Shown: in pieces, positions 20,065 through 28,177 of the stretch
Layout of the letters: every line of letters starts with the position of its first letter
Position numbering within the stretch: the stretch's first letter is position 1
Translations under genes and position numbers: made by a program
Origin: Desulfobulbaceae bacterium
Lineage (GTDB): Bacteria > Desulfobacterota > Desulfobulbia > Desulfobulbales > Desulfocapsaceae
Assembly: GCA_026988015.1 (NCBI GenBank)
Contig: JALSMA010000055.1
Span: 1 to 64,000, forward strand
DNA: 64,000 nt
Reading direction: 5' to 3'
The notes under the pieces: model-generated
Seen by the model: only the letters and a program-made list of their open reading frames with translations
Told to the model about the DNA's origin: nothing
The model's database searches: none

Positions 20065-20538
20065 TCAGCAGCAACACCTCTTGTGTTTCTTACCTGATCC
20101 GCAGGGGCATGGCCTGTTTCTTCCAATCTTTTCAGTAGTAGATTCTGTCTCTCCATCAAGATAAAACCAGAGTCCATCTTTTTTTATGAAGCTTGATTTT
20201 TCGTGGAGGTAACAGAGATGGCCACCACCCATAAAGCGGGCAGTGAAACTCACCGTACCCTTGCTTGAATCTTTGGTGCCCCCTTCACAGCGTTCGATTT
20301 GCAGGTCAAGCCATCTGATAGCCTTATCGTCGCTGTTGATTTCACCAGGCCTTGTCTCACGGGCCCAGCTTTTCTTTAGAAAATCGTTGTTGCCGAGTGT
20401 GAATGCAGTATAACGTGAGCGCATCAGTTGCTCTGCAGTTGTGGCCTGTTCATGGTTTTCTAAAACAGGACCGCAGCAGAAGCTGAAATCTTTGTTGCTG
20501 CAGCAAGGGCATTTTCGGGAATGATCGTTGGTATCCAT
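20065..20538 (-). CDS. YchJ-family protein with two SEC-C zinc motifs
   Basis: A 157-residue protein with a cysteine-rich SEC-C-type motif at each end: KCPCCSN with FSFCCGP at the N-terminus, and NRPCPCGSGKKHKRCCC at the C-terminus. The middle is an NTF2-like YchJ domain (EQLMRSRYTAFTLGNNDFLKKSW, then VSFTARFMGGG). SEC-C motifs bind zinc. The family role is not established. It lies 7 bases after the small membrane protein gene, on the same strand. Confidence 0.9.
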   Translation of the reverse strand: MDTNDHSRKCPCCSNKDFSFCCGPVLENHEQATTAEQLMRSRYTAFTLGNNDFLKKSWARETRPGEINSDDKAIRWLDLQIERCEGGTKDSSKGTVSFTARFMGGGHLCYLHEKSSFIKKDGLWFYLDGETESTTEKIGRNRPCPCGSGKKHKRCCC

Positions 20539-20544
20539 AGTTGT

Positions 20545-20757
20545 TTAGGATCTAAACCGGATAAGCTTTAAAATAAGGATTATAAAAGGGAATAAGTGGT
20601 AAAATAGATCGAATATATCAAGAGGTTTTTTGAGTGTCCCCTGTAACAACATTCTCGTTTTTTCAACGAGGTGCGGCTCCGGTACAAATGGAGCAAATCC
20701 AAGGAGCAGGCAGAGAAAAATTAGAATGGGAAATGGTATTTTATCTAAAAAATGCAT
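20545..20757 (-). CDS. Small conserved membrane protein
   Basis: A 70-residue protein with two hydrophobic helices (about 9-25 and 51-66) separated by a conserved-looking loop FVPEPHLVEKTRMLLQGT with LDIFDLFYH. Short proteins with this pattern, G.APF.PEPHL.EK.RM, recur in proteobacterial genomes, often with no known function. It sits 17 bases from the DUF299 gene upstream and 6 bases from the YchJ-like gene downstream, so the three may form an operon. Confidence 0.75.
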   Translation of the reverse strand: MHFLDKIPFPILIFLCLLLGFAPFVPEPHLVEKTRMLLQGTLKKPLDIFDLFYHLFPFIILILKLIRFRS

Positions 20758-20774
20758 TATGTATTCCTGGTTGA

Positions 20775-21593
20775 TTAGAGACGCGGCAGTCGTTTCAATG
20801 AGAGTTGCTGTGCCACCTGAGTTGCTGTTTCCTCAATGGAACGGCCATCGGATAAAATTATGGGAATATTGTAGTTGAGAAAAATCTGATTTGCCTGATT
20901 GAGTTCATTGGTGCAGGTGGCAAGCTTGGCGTAGGAGCTTCCCTGGTAGCGTTTTTCCCTCACGTAATGAAGGGTTTCGGGTGTGGTTGCAAGGCCTATG
21001 GCTCTAGACTTATTTCGGATTATGGCAGAGGGCAGGCGATAAGAATCAAGGTCTTCAGCTACAAGGGGGTAGTTTGCTGCTTTTATTCCCATCTGAGTAG
21101 CAAGGTAGACTGAGATGGGTGTTTTTCCTGACCTGGAGACACCGAGTAGAATGACCTCTGCCTCGTCATAGTCTTTCAGGCGTGAGCCATCATCATGGGC
21201 GATGCAGTATTGGATTGCAGTGACCCTGCTTGCCATGGTTGAGTCGTCCAAGTGCCTGGATGTGCCGGATATCCTGATGGGTTTAGCTTCCAGAACATTT
21301 TCAAGACGTTCCAGGTATTTGTCACAGACGTTGAAAAATTCCACTTCAGGGACATCAAGAATTGCGATCAGCTCTTTGTTCATGATTGTTGAAAAAACAA
21401 GGGGGAATCGACCTGTTGATTGGGATAAAATATAATCAATGGCCTTTTTCGCGTCCTCTTCGGTTCTTATAAAAGGAATTTTTTCAGCATTGAAACTGAT
21501 CTCCGGGAACTGACAAAGAAGCGATTTGCCTAAATCTTCTGCAAGAATTCCTGTGCTCCCTGACAGGTAGTATACATCTTTTGAGTGCCACAT
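20775..21593 (-). CDS. DUF299 regulator of PEP synthase or pyruvate phosphate dikinase
   Basis: A 272-residue bifunctional ADP-dependent kinase and Pi-dependent pyrophosphorylase that switches PEP synthase or pyruvate phosphate dikinase on and off. I chose ATG 21593 (protein starting MWHSKDVYYLSGSTG) because AGGAG lies eight bases upstream and the family begins here; a start at 21668 would add 25 unrelated residues. Hallmarks are VYYLSGSTGILAEDLG, the P-loop ILLGVSRSGKTPISVYLA, and KAANYPLV. Whether the target is PEP synthase or PPDK cannot be told, as neither is in the window. It fits with fbp and gpmI nearby as control of the glycolysis/gluconeogenesis node. Confidence 0.92.
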   Translation of the reverse strand: MWHSKDVYYLSGSTGILAEDLGKSLLCQFPEISFNAEKIPFIRTEEDAKKAIDYILSQSTGRFPLVFSTIMNKELIAILDVPEVEFFNVCDKYLERLENVLEAKPIRISGTSRHLDDSTMASRVTAIQYCIAHDDGSRLKDYDEAEVILLGVSRSGKTPISVYLATQMGIKAANYPLVAEDLDSYRLPSAIIRNKSRAIGLATTPETLHYVREKRYQGSSYAKLATCTNELNQANQIFLNYNIPIILSDGRSIEETATQVAQQLSLKRLPRL

Positions 21594-21706
21594 CTGCTTG
21601 TCTCCTGGAATACTTTGTTCTATAACTCTTGTAGTTCGCTCTCTTTGTAGCAGAAAAAGAATTATCATTAAAGTATTCTTATGTGTTTACATATTTCAAC
21701 AGGCCT

Positions 21707-22159
21707 ATGACCGAATTTCTCAGACTACTTTCTACATACTCACCGCTTGGGCTTATTCGGTATTTCAGGATACGTCTTATGGGAAAAGAACTTCTGGTTA
21801 CCGGGAGTTGTAACTGCTGTGGTAACTGCTGTAGGAGGATAAATCTTGAGGGTGCAAGGGGATGGATGCGATCAAAAAAGGAATTTGCGGATATGGTAAA
21901 AGATTTTCCTGAGTATGAGAGGTTTGTTGTCTCCGGTAAAGACAACCAGGGGTTCCTGCAGTTTTCGTGTACTTGGCTCACCGAGAACGGTGTTTGCCGT
22001 CACCATAAAAACAGGCTTGTACTCTGTAGAGAATTTCCCGATAAGAGTCTGCATTTCTGTGGTGGGGCATTGCCGAAAGGATGTGGATATTTGATCTGTG
22101 AAGTTAGGCCATTTAGAAAATACCTGGATGAATTTACAGGATCGGAAGGTAAGCAGTGA
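21707..22159 (+). CDS. YkgJ-type cysteine cluster protein
   Basis: About 150 residues from ATG 21707; GTG 21683 would add eight residues, and neither start has a clear ribosome site. The protein has the family's CNCCGNCCR cluster near residue 36, followed by C (FSCTWLTENGVC), CREFP and CGGALPKGCGY, so ten or so cysteines likely bind zinc or an iron-sulphur cluster. Function in the family is unknown. The stop overlaps the start of the glycosyltransferase gene by 4 bases (GTGA), and shikimate kinase follows, so this is the first gene of a three-gene unit. Confidence 0.87.
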   Translation: MTEFLRLLSTYSPLGLIRYFRIRLMGKELLVTGSCNCCGNCCRRINLEGARGWMRSKKEFADMVKDFPEYERFVVSGKDNQGFLQFSCTWLTENGVCRHHKNRLVLCREFPDKSLHFCGGALPKGCGYLICEVRPFRKYLDEFTGSEGKQ

Positions 22160-23253
22160 AAAGGGTACTCATTCTCGAACCCTATTACGGTGGATCTCAT
22201 AAATCTTTTCTAAAAGGGTTGCAGGAAACTGTCCCTGCTGAATTTGCCCTGCTGACCCTGCCTGCCAGAAAATGGAAGATGAGGATGCAACTCTCAGCGT
22301 ACTGGTTTGTGCAGGAAATTATGAGGTATGACGTGCAGCAGAGGTTTTTTGATACGGTTCTCTGTTCAACATTTGTAGATGTGGCTGCCCTGCGATCAAT
22401 TTTATCACAGATTGATGACTGGAACCAGAGTGCGAAAATTATAACTTATTTCCATGAAAACCAGTTCGCCTACCCAAGTCAGAAGGAAGCACCAGATATT
22501 AGACAGTTTTCTGCGCTTAACATGAGTACAGCTTTGGCCTCAGACCTCTGTATATTCAACTCCGGATATAATATGGAATCGTTTTTGAGGGCGATTCAGT
22601 CTTTTTTGAAAAAGGCTTCTGACATGAAACCACTCAATCTGGTTGAGGTGATACGGAAAAAGAGTATTATTCTTTACCCGGGAATGGATTATTCTGGTAT
22701 TGATCGTATTAGCGTTAAATTCAAAAAGAAAAAATCAGATGTTCCCACTATCGTCTGGAATCATCGCTGGGAACATGACAAGGGGCCGGAATTGTTATTT
22801 GAGGCTCTGTATATTATTCAGGAAAAGGGGATTCCATTTCATCTCATTGTCCTTGGTCAATCGTTTGGATTCTCTCCTGAGTGTTTTCATGAGGCCGCTG
22901 AAAGGCTGAGCGAAGAGATTGTTCACTTCAGTTATGCTAAATCGTTTTCGGAGTATGCTGAGTTGCTGTGTCACGGGGATGTCATTGTTTCAACAGCCCG
23001 TCATGAATTTTTCGGGATTTCTATTGTTGAAGGAGTCAGGGCAGGTTGTTATCCGTTGCTCCCCAATGATCTTTCCTATCCGGAATTGTATCAGGATGAG
23101 TTCCTTTATGAACCTGGAAAGTTGGCTGGGAAACTTTGTAATTTTTTGTTGCAGCCAGTTCAGCTAAGTTGTGAAGATATCCAAAAATTAACTGAACCGT
23201 TTGCCTGGGAATGTTGTGGTAAGCAGTATGAAGAGTGTCTGCTGGAGCCCTGA
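22156..23253 (+). CDS. Glycosyltransferase of the DUF3524/GTDC1 type, putative tRNA-queuosine mannosyltransferase
   Basis: A 365-residue GT-B fold glycosyltransferase. The N-terminal DUF3524 domain has the hallmark ILEPYYGGSHKSFLKGL, LTLPARKWKMRM, ITYFHENQFAYP and DLCIFNSGYN. The C-terminal half shows IVWNHRWEHDKGPELLFEAL and the donor-binding STARHEFFGISIVEGV. In animals this family (GTDC1/QTMAN) mannosylates queuosine in tRNA-Asp. That the bacterial member does the same is inference. Start is GTG overlapping the upstream stop by 4 bases. Confidence 0.85.
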   Translation: MKRVLILEPYYGGSHKSFLKGLQETVPAEFALLTLPARKWKMRMQLSAYWFVQEIMRYDVQQRFFDTVLCSTFVDVAALRSILSQIDDWNQSAKIITYFHENQFAYPSQKEAPDIRQFSALNMSTALASDLCIFNSGYNMESFLRAIQSFLKKASDMKPLNLVEVIRKKSIILYPGMDYSGIDRISVKFKKKKSDVPTIVWNHRWEHDKGPELLFEALYIIQEKGIPFHLIVLGQSFGFSPECFHEAAERLSEEIVHFSYAKSFSEYAELLCHGDVIVSTARHEFFGISIVEGVRAGCYPLLPNDLSYPELYQDEFLYEPGKLAGKLCNFLLQPVQLSCEDIQKLTEPFAWECCGKQYEECLLEP

Positions 23254-23264
23254 ATGGAGAGAAA

Positions 23265-23789
23265 ATGGCTGGAAATATAGTATTAACAGGTTTTATGGGT
23301 GTTGGAAAAGGAAGGACTGCCAGAATGCTTGCTGAGAAGAGCGGTATGTTTGGAGTTGACTGCGATGATCTCATAGAGAGTTTTTCCAACAAAAGGGTGA
23401 AAAAGATTTTTTCAAAGTTGGGTGAGTCTCGATTTAGGGAGCTAGAGCGTCAGGTCGCATTATGGCTTGAACGTAAGGTTTCTGATACCATTATCTCTAC
23501 AGGGGGCGGTTTTTTTAATGTTCCCAATATTAACAAAATAGGGACAGTTGTATATCTTCATTCCGATTTTGACTCAATCATTGAGGCCCTTTTTTCCCAT
23601 CCCAATGCTAAGAAAAAGATAAGAAAACGACCATTATTGAAAGACCTGGGCAGTGCTAGGGATTTGTATGATAAGAGGTTACCCTTATATCGGCAAACAG
23701 CTTCGGTTGAGGTCCAGGTTGGTGGTCGCAGCATTGAAGAAATAGTCGATGAAATCATTACACTGACAGGCATCGGACGCAGAGCCTGA
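23265..23789 (+). CDS. aroK: Shikimate kinase
   Basis: A 174-residue enzyme of chorismate synthesis (shikimate plus ATP to shikimate 3-phosphate). I chose ATG 23265 behind GGAGAG; a start at 23235 would lie inside the glycosyltransferase gene. Motifs: P-loop GFMGVGKGRT near residue 8 (GR replaces the usual ST/TT, unusual), VDCDD for shikimate/Mg, SRFRELE, STGGGFF, RKRPLL and YDKRLPLYRQTA with the lid and ATP arginines. Gap to the upstream gene is 11 bases. Isolated from other aro genes here. Confidence 0.87.
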   Translation: MAGNIVLTGFMGVGKGRTARMLAEKSGMFGVDCDDLIESFSNKRVKKIFSKLGESRFRELERQVALWLERKVSDTIISTGGGFFNVPNINKIGTVVYLHSDFDSIIEALFSHPNAKKKIRKRPLLKDLGSARDLYDKRLPLYRQTASVEVQVGGRSIEEIVDEIITLTGIGRRA

Positions 23790-23871
23790 TCCATCACTCT
23801 GATTCCGGTTAACTGTTATAGCCGTCAGGGGTTCAGGGGATCTTTTTTTAAGAAATAATTGAGGGATTTAT

Positions 23872-25500
23872 ATGTCAGATTTATTACTTCAGAAATTACC
23901 CGGCCATAAAAAGTTTACGGGACCTGTGGTCACGGTGATTATGGATGGAATCGGGATGGGTGCAAATGAAGAATTCAATGGGGTGCATATGGCCTACACA
24001 CCCGTGTTGGATGATCTGCTTCAGGGAAGTCTGGTGACCAATATCAAGGCTCATGGGACTGCTGTGGGACTTCCTACAGATGGTGATATGGGGAACTCTG
24101 AAGTTGGACATAATGCATTGGGGGCAGGCAGAATATTTTCACAGGGTGCAAAGCTTGTTAACGAGGCTCTGGGTTCAGGGGATCTTTTTAGTGGTGAATC
24201 CTGGAAAGAAATCATAAGAAGGGCCACCGCAGGTGGCACGATACATTTTATAGGTCTTGTGTCAGATGGAAATGTACACAGTCACATTGGGCAATTAACT
24301 CAGATGATTGATAGGTGCAGAAAAGACGGCGTGAAACGATTGAGGGTTCATGGCCTTTTAGATGGTCGTGATGTCGCGCCAAAGAGTGGTCTTGACTATT
24401 TTGTACCTCTTGAGGCAGAACTTACCAGGATTTCAAAAGAAGGAAGGGATTACTGTATTGCGTCAGGCGGTGGTCGGATGCTTGTCACAATGGATCGCTA
24501 CGGAGCAGACTGGCGCATAGTTGAGAGAGGGTGGCAGGCTCATGTTCTTGGAATTGGAAGAGCCTTTGGCTCAGCTACGGAAGCCATAGAGACCTATTAC
24601 CGTGAAGATCCTGAAATGACTGATCAGTATATGGATAGCTTTGTAATACATCGTGACGGGAAGGCCGTAGGTACCATAGAGGATGGTGATGCTGTGGTTC
24701 TTTTTAATTTTCGTGGTGATCGCTCCATCGAAATCTCAAGGGCATTTGATGATAACGAATTTGAATGGTTTGATCGGATACGCAGACCTGAAGTTTTTTT
24801 CGCAGGAATGATGCAGTATGATGGTGATGCCATGATCCCAAAGCACTATCTTGTTGAGCCGCCGGTCATAGATAGAACCCTTGGTGAATATCTTTGTGGT
24901 ACAGGAATAACCTCCTATGCTATTTCAGAGACTCAGAAGTTCGGGCATGTAACGTATTTCTGGAACGGGAACAAGTCTGGTTACCTTAATAAAAAATTGG
25001 AAAAATATGTTGAGATCGAATCTGATCGAGTGACTTTTGATCTACGTCCATGGATGAAGGCTTCCGAGATTACAGATAACGTCATTGAAGTCATTAGGAG
25101 TGGAAAATTCAGGTTCATACGTCTTAATTATGCCAATGGCGATATGGTTGGCCATACTGGTGTCCCGATTTCTGTGAGAATTGCAGTGGAAACCGTCGAT
25201 CTGATGCTTAAAAGAATACTGCCTGAACTGAAAAAAGCACAGGGGATTGCAGTTATTACCGCAGATCATGGTAATGCCGACTGTATGTGGACAGAAAAAA
25301 ATGGAACCAGGACCGCCATGGTTGCGCATACCAAAAATCCTGTACCATTTATTGTGGAGGATTTTTCCGAAAAAAATGAATTTGTATTACAAGATGTTAA
25401 AGAGCCAGGACTGGCAAATGTTGCCGCGACCATAATCAATCTTCTGGGCTATGAAGCGCCAGCAGATTATCAGTCGTCACTTATTATACTGCGCTCCTGA
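23872..25500 (+). CDS. gpmI: Phosphoglycerate mutase, 2,3-bisphosphoglycerate-independent
   Basis: A 542-residue manganese-dependent enzyme interconverting 3- and 2-phosphoglycerate. The metal-binding start VTVIMDGIGMG, the phosphoserine site GNSEVGHNALGAGR with Ser76, VHGLLDGRDVAPKS, FNFRGDRSIEI and the late AVITADHGNADCM with VAHTKNPVPFI are all intact. GAGGG precedes the ATG. The length slightly exceeds the common 510. It stands alone, with 82 bases to the shikimate kinase gene. Confidence 0.95.
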   Translation: MSDLLLQKLPGHKKFTGPVVTVIMDGIGMGANEEFNGVHMAYTPVLDDLLQGSLVTNIKAHGTAVGLPTDGDMGNSEVGHNALGAGRIFSQGAKLVNEALGSGDLFSGESWKEIIRRATAGGTIHFIGLVSDGNVHSHIGQLTQMIDRCRKDGVKRLRVHGLLDGRDVAPKSGLDYFVPLEAELTRISKEGRDYCIASGGGRMLVTMDRYGADWRIVERGWQAHVLGIGRAFGSATEAIETYYREDPEMTDQYMDSFVIHRDGKAVGTIEDGDAVVLFNFRGDRSIEISRAFDDNEFEWFDRIRRPEVFFAGMMQYDGDAMIPKHYLVEPPVIDRTLGEYLCGTGITSYAISETQKFGHVTYFWNGNKSGYLNKKLEKYVEIESDRVTFDLRPWMKASEITDNVIEVIRSGKFRFIRLNYANGDMVGHTGVPISVRIAVETVDLMLKRILPELKKAQGIAVITADHGNADCMWTEKNGTRTAMVAHTKNPVPFIVEDFSEKNEFVLQDVKEPGLANVAATIINLLGYEAPADYQSSLIILRS

Positions 25501-25624
25501 TAATAAAAAAACATCAATTCAGGATACATGTTAACGCGGGAAAGAAAAAAGAAGACTTTTTTGGGATACGAGTTATTTCCTCTGGTCCCTGATATTAAAG
25601 GATGTTAGGCGTGGTATTTTTCGC

Positions 25625-25653
25625 TTGACAGAGATTAGTTTCGGGAAAGTAAT
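25625..25653 (+). promoter_or_regulatory. Candidate promoter of the cold-shock gene
   Basis: TTGACA at 25625-25630 is a perfect -35, with a 17-base spacer and AGTAAT (4 of 6 matches) at 25648-25653. It would give a 5' leader of roughly 180 bases before the cold-shock ATG at 25841, which is the usual arrangement for cspA-type genes. The leader holds a 32-codon basic frame (from about 25718) that I do not call as a gene. Confidence 0.5.
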
Positions 25654-25840
25654 TATTTTCCTGGTATTTTTGGCGGATTGCAGGTACATTGTTAATATGT
25701 ATGAATTGTGCGGGGTAATGAATTTACGACTCAAAAAGATAAAAGAGTTATTTTTTCCGGTTGTTTCGGGGAGAATGTTAAACCGTACAGCAAAAAAAGC
25801 ACGATCACGTAGTTGATCAGTACTAAGGACAAGGTTTATT

Positions 25841-26041
25841 ATGTTAGAAGGCACAGTGAAATGGTTTAATGAGGCTAAAGGTTTTGGTTTTTTGGAGCAG
25901 GAAGGGGGCAAAGATGTATTTGTTCATTACTCTGCTATCGTTAGTGATGGTTTCAAAACCTTAAACGAAGGTGATAGAGTACAGTTTGAAATCACCGAGG
26001 GTCCTAAAGGTCCTGCTGCAGCAAACGTGAGCAAAATATAA
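25841..26041 (+). CDS. Cold-shock protein (CspA family)
   Basis: A 66-residue single-stranded nucleic-acid-binding OB-fold protein. Both RNA-binding motifs are present: [17 protein letters not shown], containing RNP1-like KGFGFL, and DVFVHYSAI (RNP2). [20 protein letters not shown] closes the fold. These proteins act as RNA chaperones in the cytoplasm. The gene is monocistronic: a promoter candidate and long leader upstream, and a strong terminator 27 bases downstream. Confidence 0.97.
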   Translation: MLEGTVKWFNEAKGFGFLEQEGGKDVFVHYSAIVSDGFKTLNEGDRVQFEITEGPKGPAAANVSKI

Positions 26042-26068
26042 TCTGAGACATTAGTCTTTTGATGCCTT

Positions 26069-26111
26069 AAGGGGCTAAGCTGTTTTTCTATAGCTTAGCC
26101 CCTTTTTTTTT
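26069..26111 (+). terminator. Rho-independent terminator of the cold-shock gene
   Basis: AAGGGGCTAAGCT at 26069-26081 pairs perfectly with AGCTTAGCCCCTT at 26092-26104 around a ten-base loop, followed by an uninterrupted T run to 26111. This is the clearest terminator in the window. Confidence 0.93.
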
Positions 26112-26467
26112 GTTGTTTTTCAGTCTTAAGGTATGGCTGCCATGCCTTTTTTTATCGCATAATTCTTTTTTCTCCAATTGTCATGTCATCCTCTTAGCTA
26201 TTATTGCAGTACTGTTTGTATCTCCAATGTCTGGTTTCCTGTAAATTATTTTGCTTTCCCAAAAGCGTACTGGTATCCAGAACTATTATACGTTATTCTT
26301 CTCTATGCCCCCCCTTAATCCGTAACTGTCAGCTGGTGAAGGATCCAGGCATTTTTAAGACAATTGGAGGTTTCTACCTTTTTGTCTTGTTTTGAACAGT
26401 GAGCTTCCAGGTCGTCACAGGTCCGTTAACTGTTCGTGTTACGCATAATCGTATACAGGAGTACGAT
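26112..26467 (+). other. Intergenic region, no gene seen
   Basis: AT-rich stretch between the cold-shock terminator and the chosen start of the phosphorylase-like gene. An in-frame GTG at 26399 could extend that gene by 23 residues, but the added residues look non-coding and have no ribosome site. No RNA structure was recognised. Confidence 0.4.
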
Positions 26468-28177
26468 ATGGAAGAACTTTCCAAATCTCAGCGAGCTCGA
26501 CTTGCAATTAGAACTTTTAAGACCATTGCTGATGCATTGATTCTTCGTGGTTATTATAAACCTTCAGGGAGATCAGGTGAGAAATTATCTGAATCTCTAC
26601 AGCAGTTTGATCCTGAAATATATGGTTCCATGAGTGATCACCGTATTGTGGAATTACAGGGACTTGAGTATGTTATGGACCGAATGCCGCGGGGTATCGA
26701 AAAATGTAATCGTATTATTATGACTGCTGGTGAAGATTTTCGGGAGACCTCTTTCGAAAAAATAACCCCCCTTAAGAGAAGAAGACATTCCTATATCGTT
26801 TCAGACAAAGAAATCTGTTTTGTTATTACCCGTGGACTCACTGAAATCTATGATATAATGACTAATATTACATTTCTTAACATTGAATCCCAGAAAATCC
26901 ACAGACAGATATGTCATAAGGAAGAGGGGACTTGTTCGGAGTGGCATGAGCTTGAAAATATTGTGCAGAATGAAATTGATCTTGAAGGTCCGGCCCTTGA
27001 TCAGGCAATATGGAATCTTTCTATAATTCTTGGCAGAACTTACCGTGAAGCTCGAGAAACATATGAAAGTTTTGAGGTACATCATAAAAAGAACGGGAAC
27101 TATAATAATGGTCTGTTCGGTATTATTTACGGAATGGGGAACAGGATAATCGAAGAAGCTAAATCGCCTGATACTCTGCTCACTATCTATTTCACTCCTT
27201 CATTGCATGAGATGATAGGGCGTCATAAGTATGCAACTATGTGGGCTAAAAACATTAAACGTAATTTGCATACCTTAGGATTTAGAAAGCGCAGCATTCA
27301 TGTGGTCAGTGCCAATATGCATTCAATGAAAAACATTTTTTATGGAGCAGGCTATTTAAAAAGCAAGGGAATGAAAGTACCGGAAAACCTTTATACCATG
27401 GCTGCGCAGTTGAGACATCTAGAGGCTGAGATCAGTGAATATGCCTCTGGGCTTGGCTTTACCTACCTTCGTGACACTTCAGAATCGAATATCGATGTCA
27501 TGGTATTTGATACTTCCCAAATCACCCAATGTAATCTCCATGAATCCATTAGATGTGATTATGACTATATCAAAAAAGAGAAACCGGTAATAGTTGTTAT
27601 AGACTACGCATTTGGTGCTCAGGCATATGATATTCTGGATGAACTACTCTGCCCCTGTCATTTTGATGATCAGACGGTATCGTTCAAGATAGATTCGGTC
27701 AACATTATGGGGAAAGCAGGTACGCTACCTGGTAATAAGGGGGATATTATGCTTGCCACCGCCCATGTTATGGAGGGTACTGCCAATAATTATATTGTGG
27801 ATAATGACCTTGATGTGGATGATTTTGATAAAGACTATCCGATTCATGTCGGCCCCATGGTTACTGTACTTGGAACATCGCTACAGAACAGAGATGTTCT
27901 GGCGCGCTTCCACACTTCAAACTGGAAGGCAGTCGGGCTTGAGATGGAAGGAGGTCACTATCAGCGAGCAATCAGCGCTGCTATAATCCAGGGGCACATT
28001 TCAAGGGATATAAAAACCCGTTATGCCTATTATGCCTCGGATAATCCACTTCATATCGGCGAAACTCTGGCTTCAGGATCACTTGGTGATGATGGAATTA
28101 TACCAACCTATATGATTACCAAAGTCCTGCTGCATAAAATAATTAATCCTCCCCCAGTCAATAGATGCGAATTATAA
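26468..28177 (+). CDS. DUF6909-type protein with nucleoside-phosphorylase-like C-terminal domain
   Basis: A 569-residue cytoplasmic protein from ATG 26468, which has CAGGAG seven bases upstream. The N-terminal 350 residues are helical and unassigned (RARLAIRTFKTIADALILRG and so on). The C-terminal 200 residues resemble purine nucleoside phosphorylase/AMP nucleosidase folds: IMGKAGTLPGNKGDIMLATA, then VGLEMEGGHYQRAI (the family's nucleoside-binding Met-Glu) and YYASDNPL. No signal peptide. The stop lies 13 bases inside the following sensor kinase gene. The reaction, if any, is unknown; I recall such proteins as DUF6909 and do not know an assigned function. Confidence 0.8.
   Translation: MEELSKSQRARLAIRTFKTIADALILRGYYKPSGRSGEKLSESLQQFDPEIYGSMSDHRIVELQGLEYVMDRMPRGIEKCNRIIMTAGEDFRETSFEKITPLKRRRHSYIVSDKEICFVITRGLTEIYDIMTNITFLNIESQKIHRQICHKEEGTCSEWHELENIVQNEIDLEGPALDQAIWNLSIILGRTYREARETYESFEVHHKKNGNYNNGLFGIIYGMGNRIIEEAKSPDTLLTIYFTPSLHEMIGRHKYATMWAKNIKRNLHTLGFRKRSIHVVSANMHSMKNIFYGAGYLKSKGMKVPENLYTMAAQLRHLEAEISEYASGLGFTYLRDTSESNIDVMVFDTSQITQCNLHESIRCDYDYIKKEKPVIVVIDYAFGAQAYDILDELLCPCHFDDQTVSFKIDSVNIMGKAGTLPGNKGDIMLATAHVMEGTANNYIVDNDLDVDDFDKDYPIHVGPMVTVLGTSLQNRDVLARFHTSNWKAVGLEMEGGHYQRAISAAIIQGHISRDIKTRYAYYASDNPLHIGETLASGSLGDDGIIPTYMITKVLLHKIINPPPVNRCEL

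Noticed and set aside
25625-25816. 63-codon frame in the cold-shock leader
   Set aside because: It begins at the TTG of the presumed -35 box; only the last 32 codons look protein-like, and there is no ribosome site for them.
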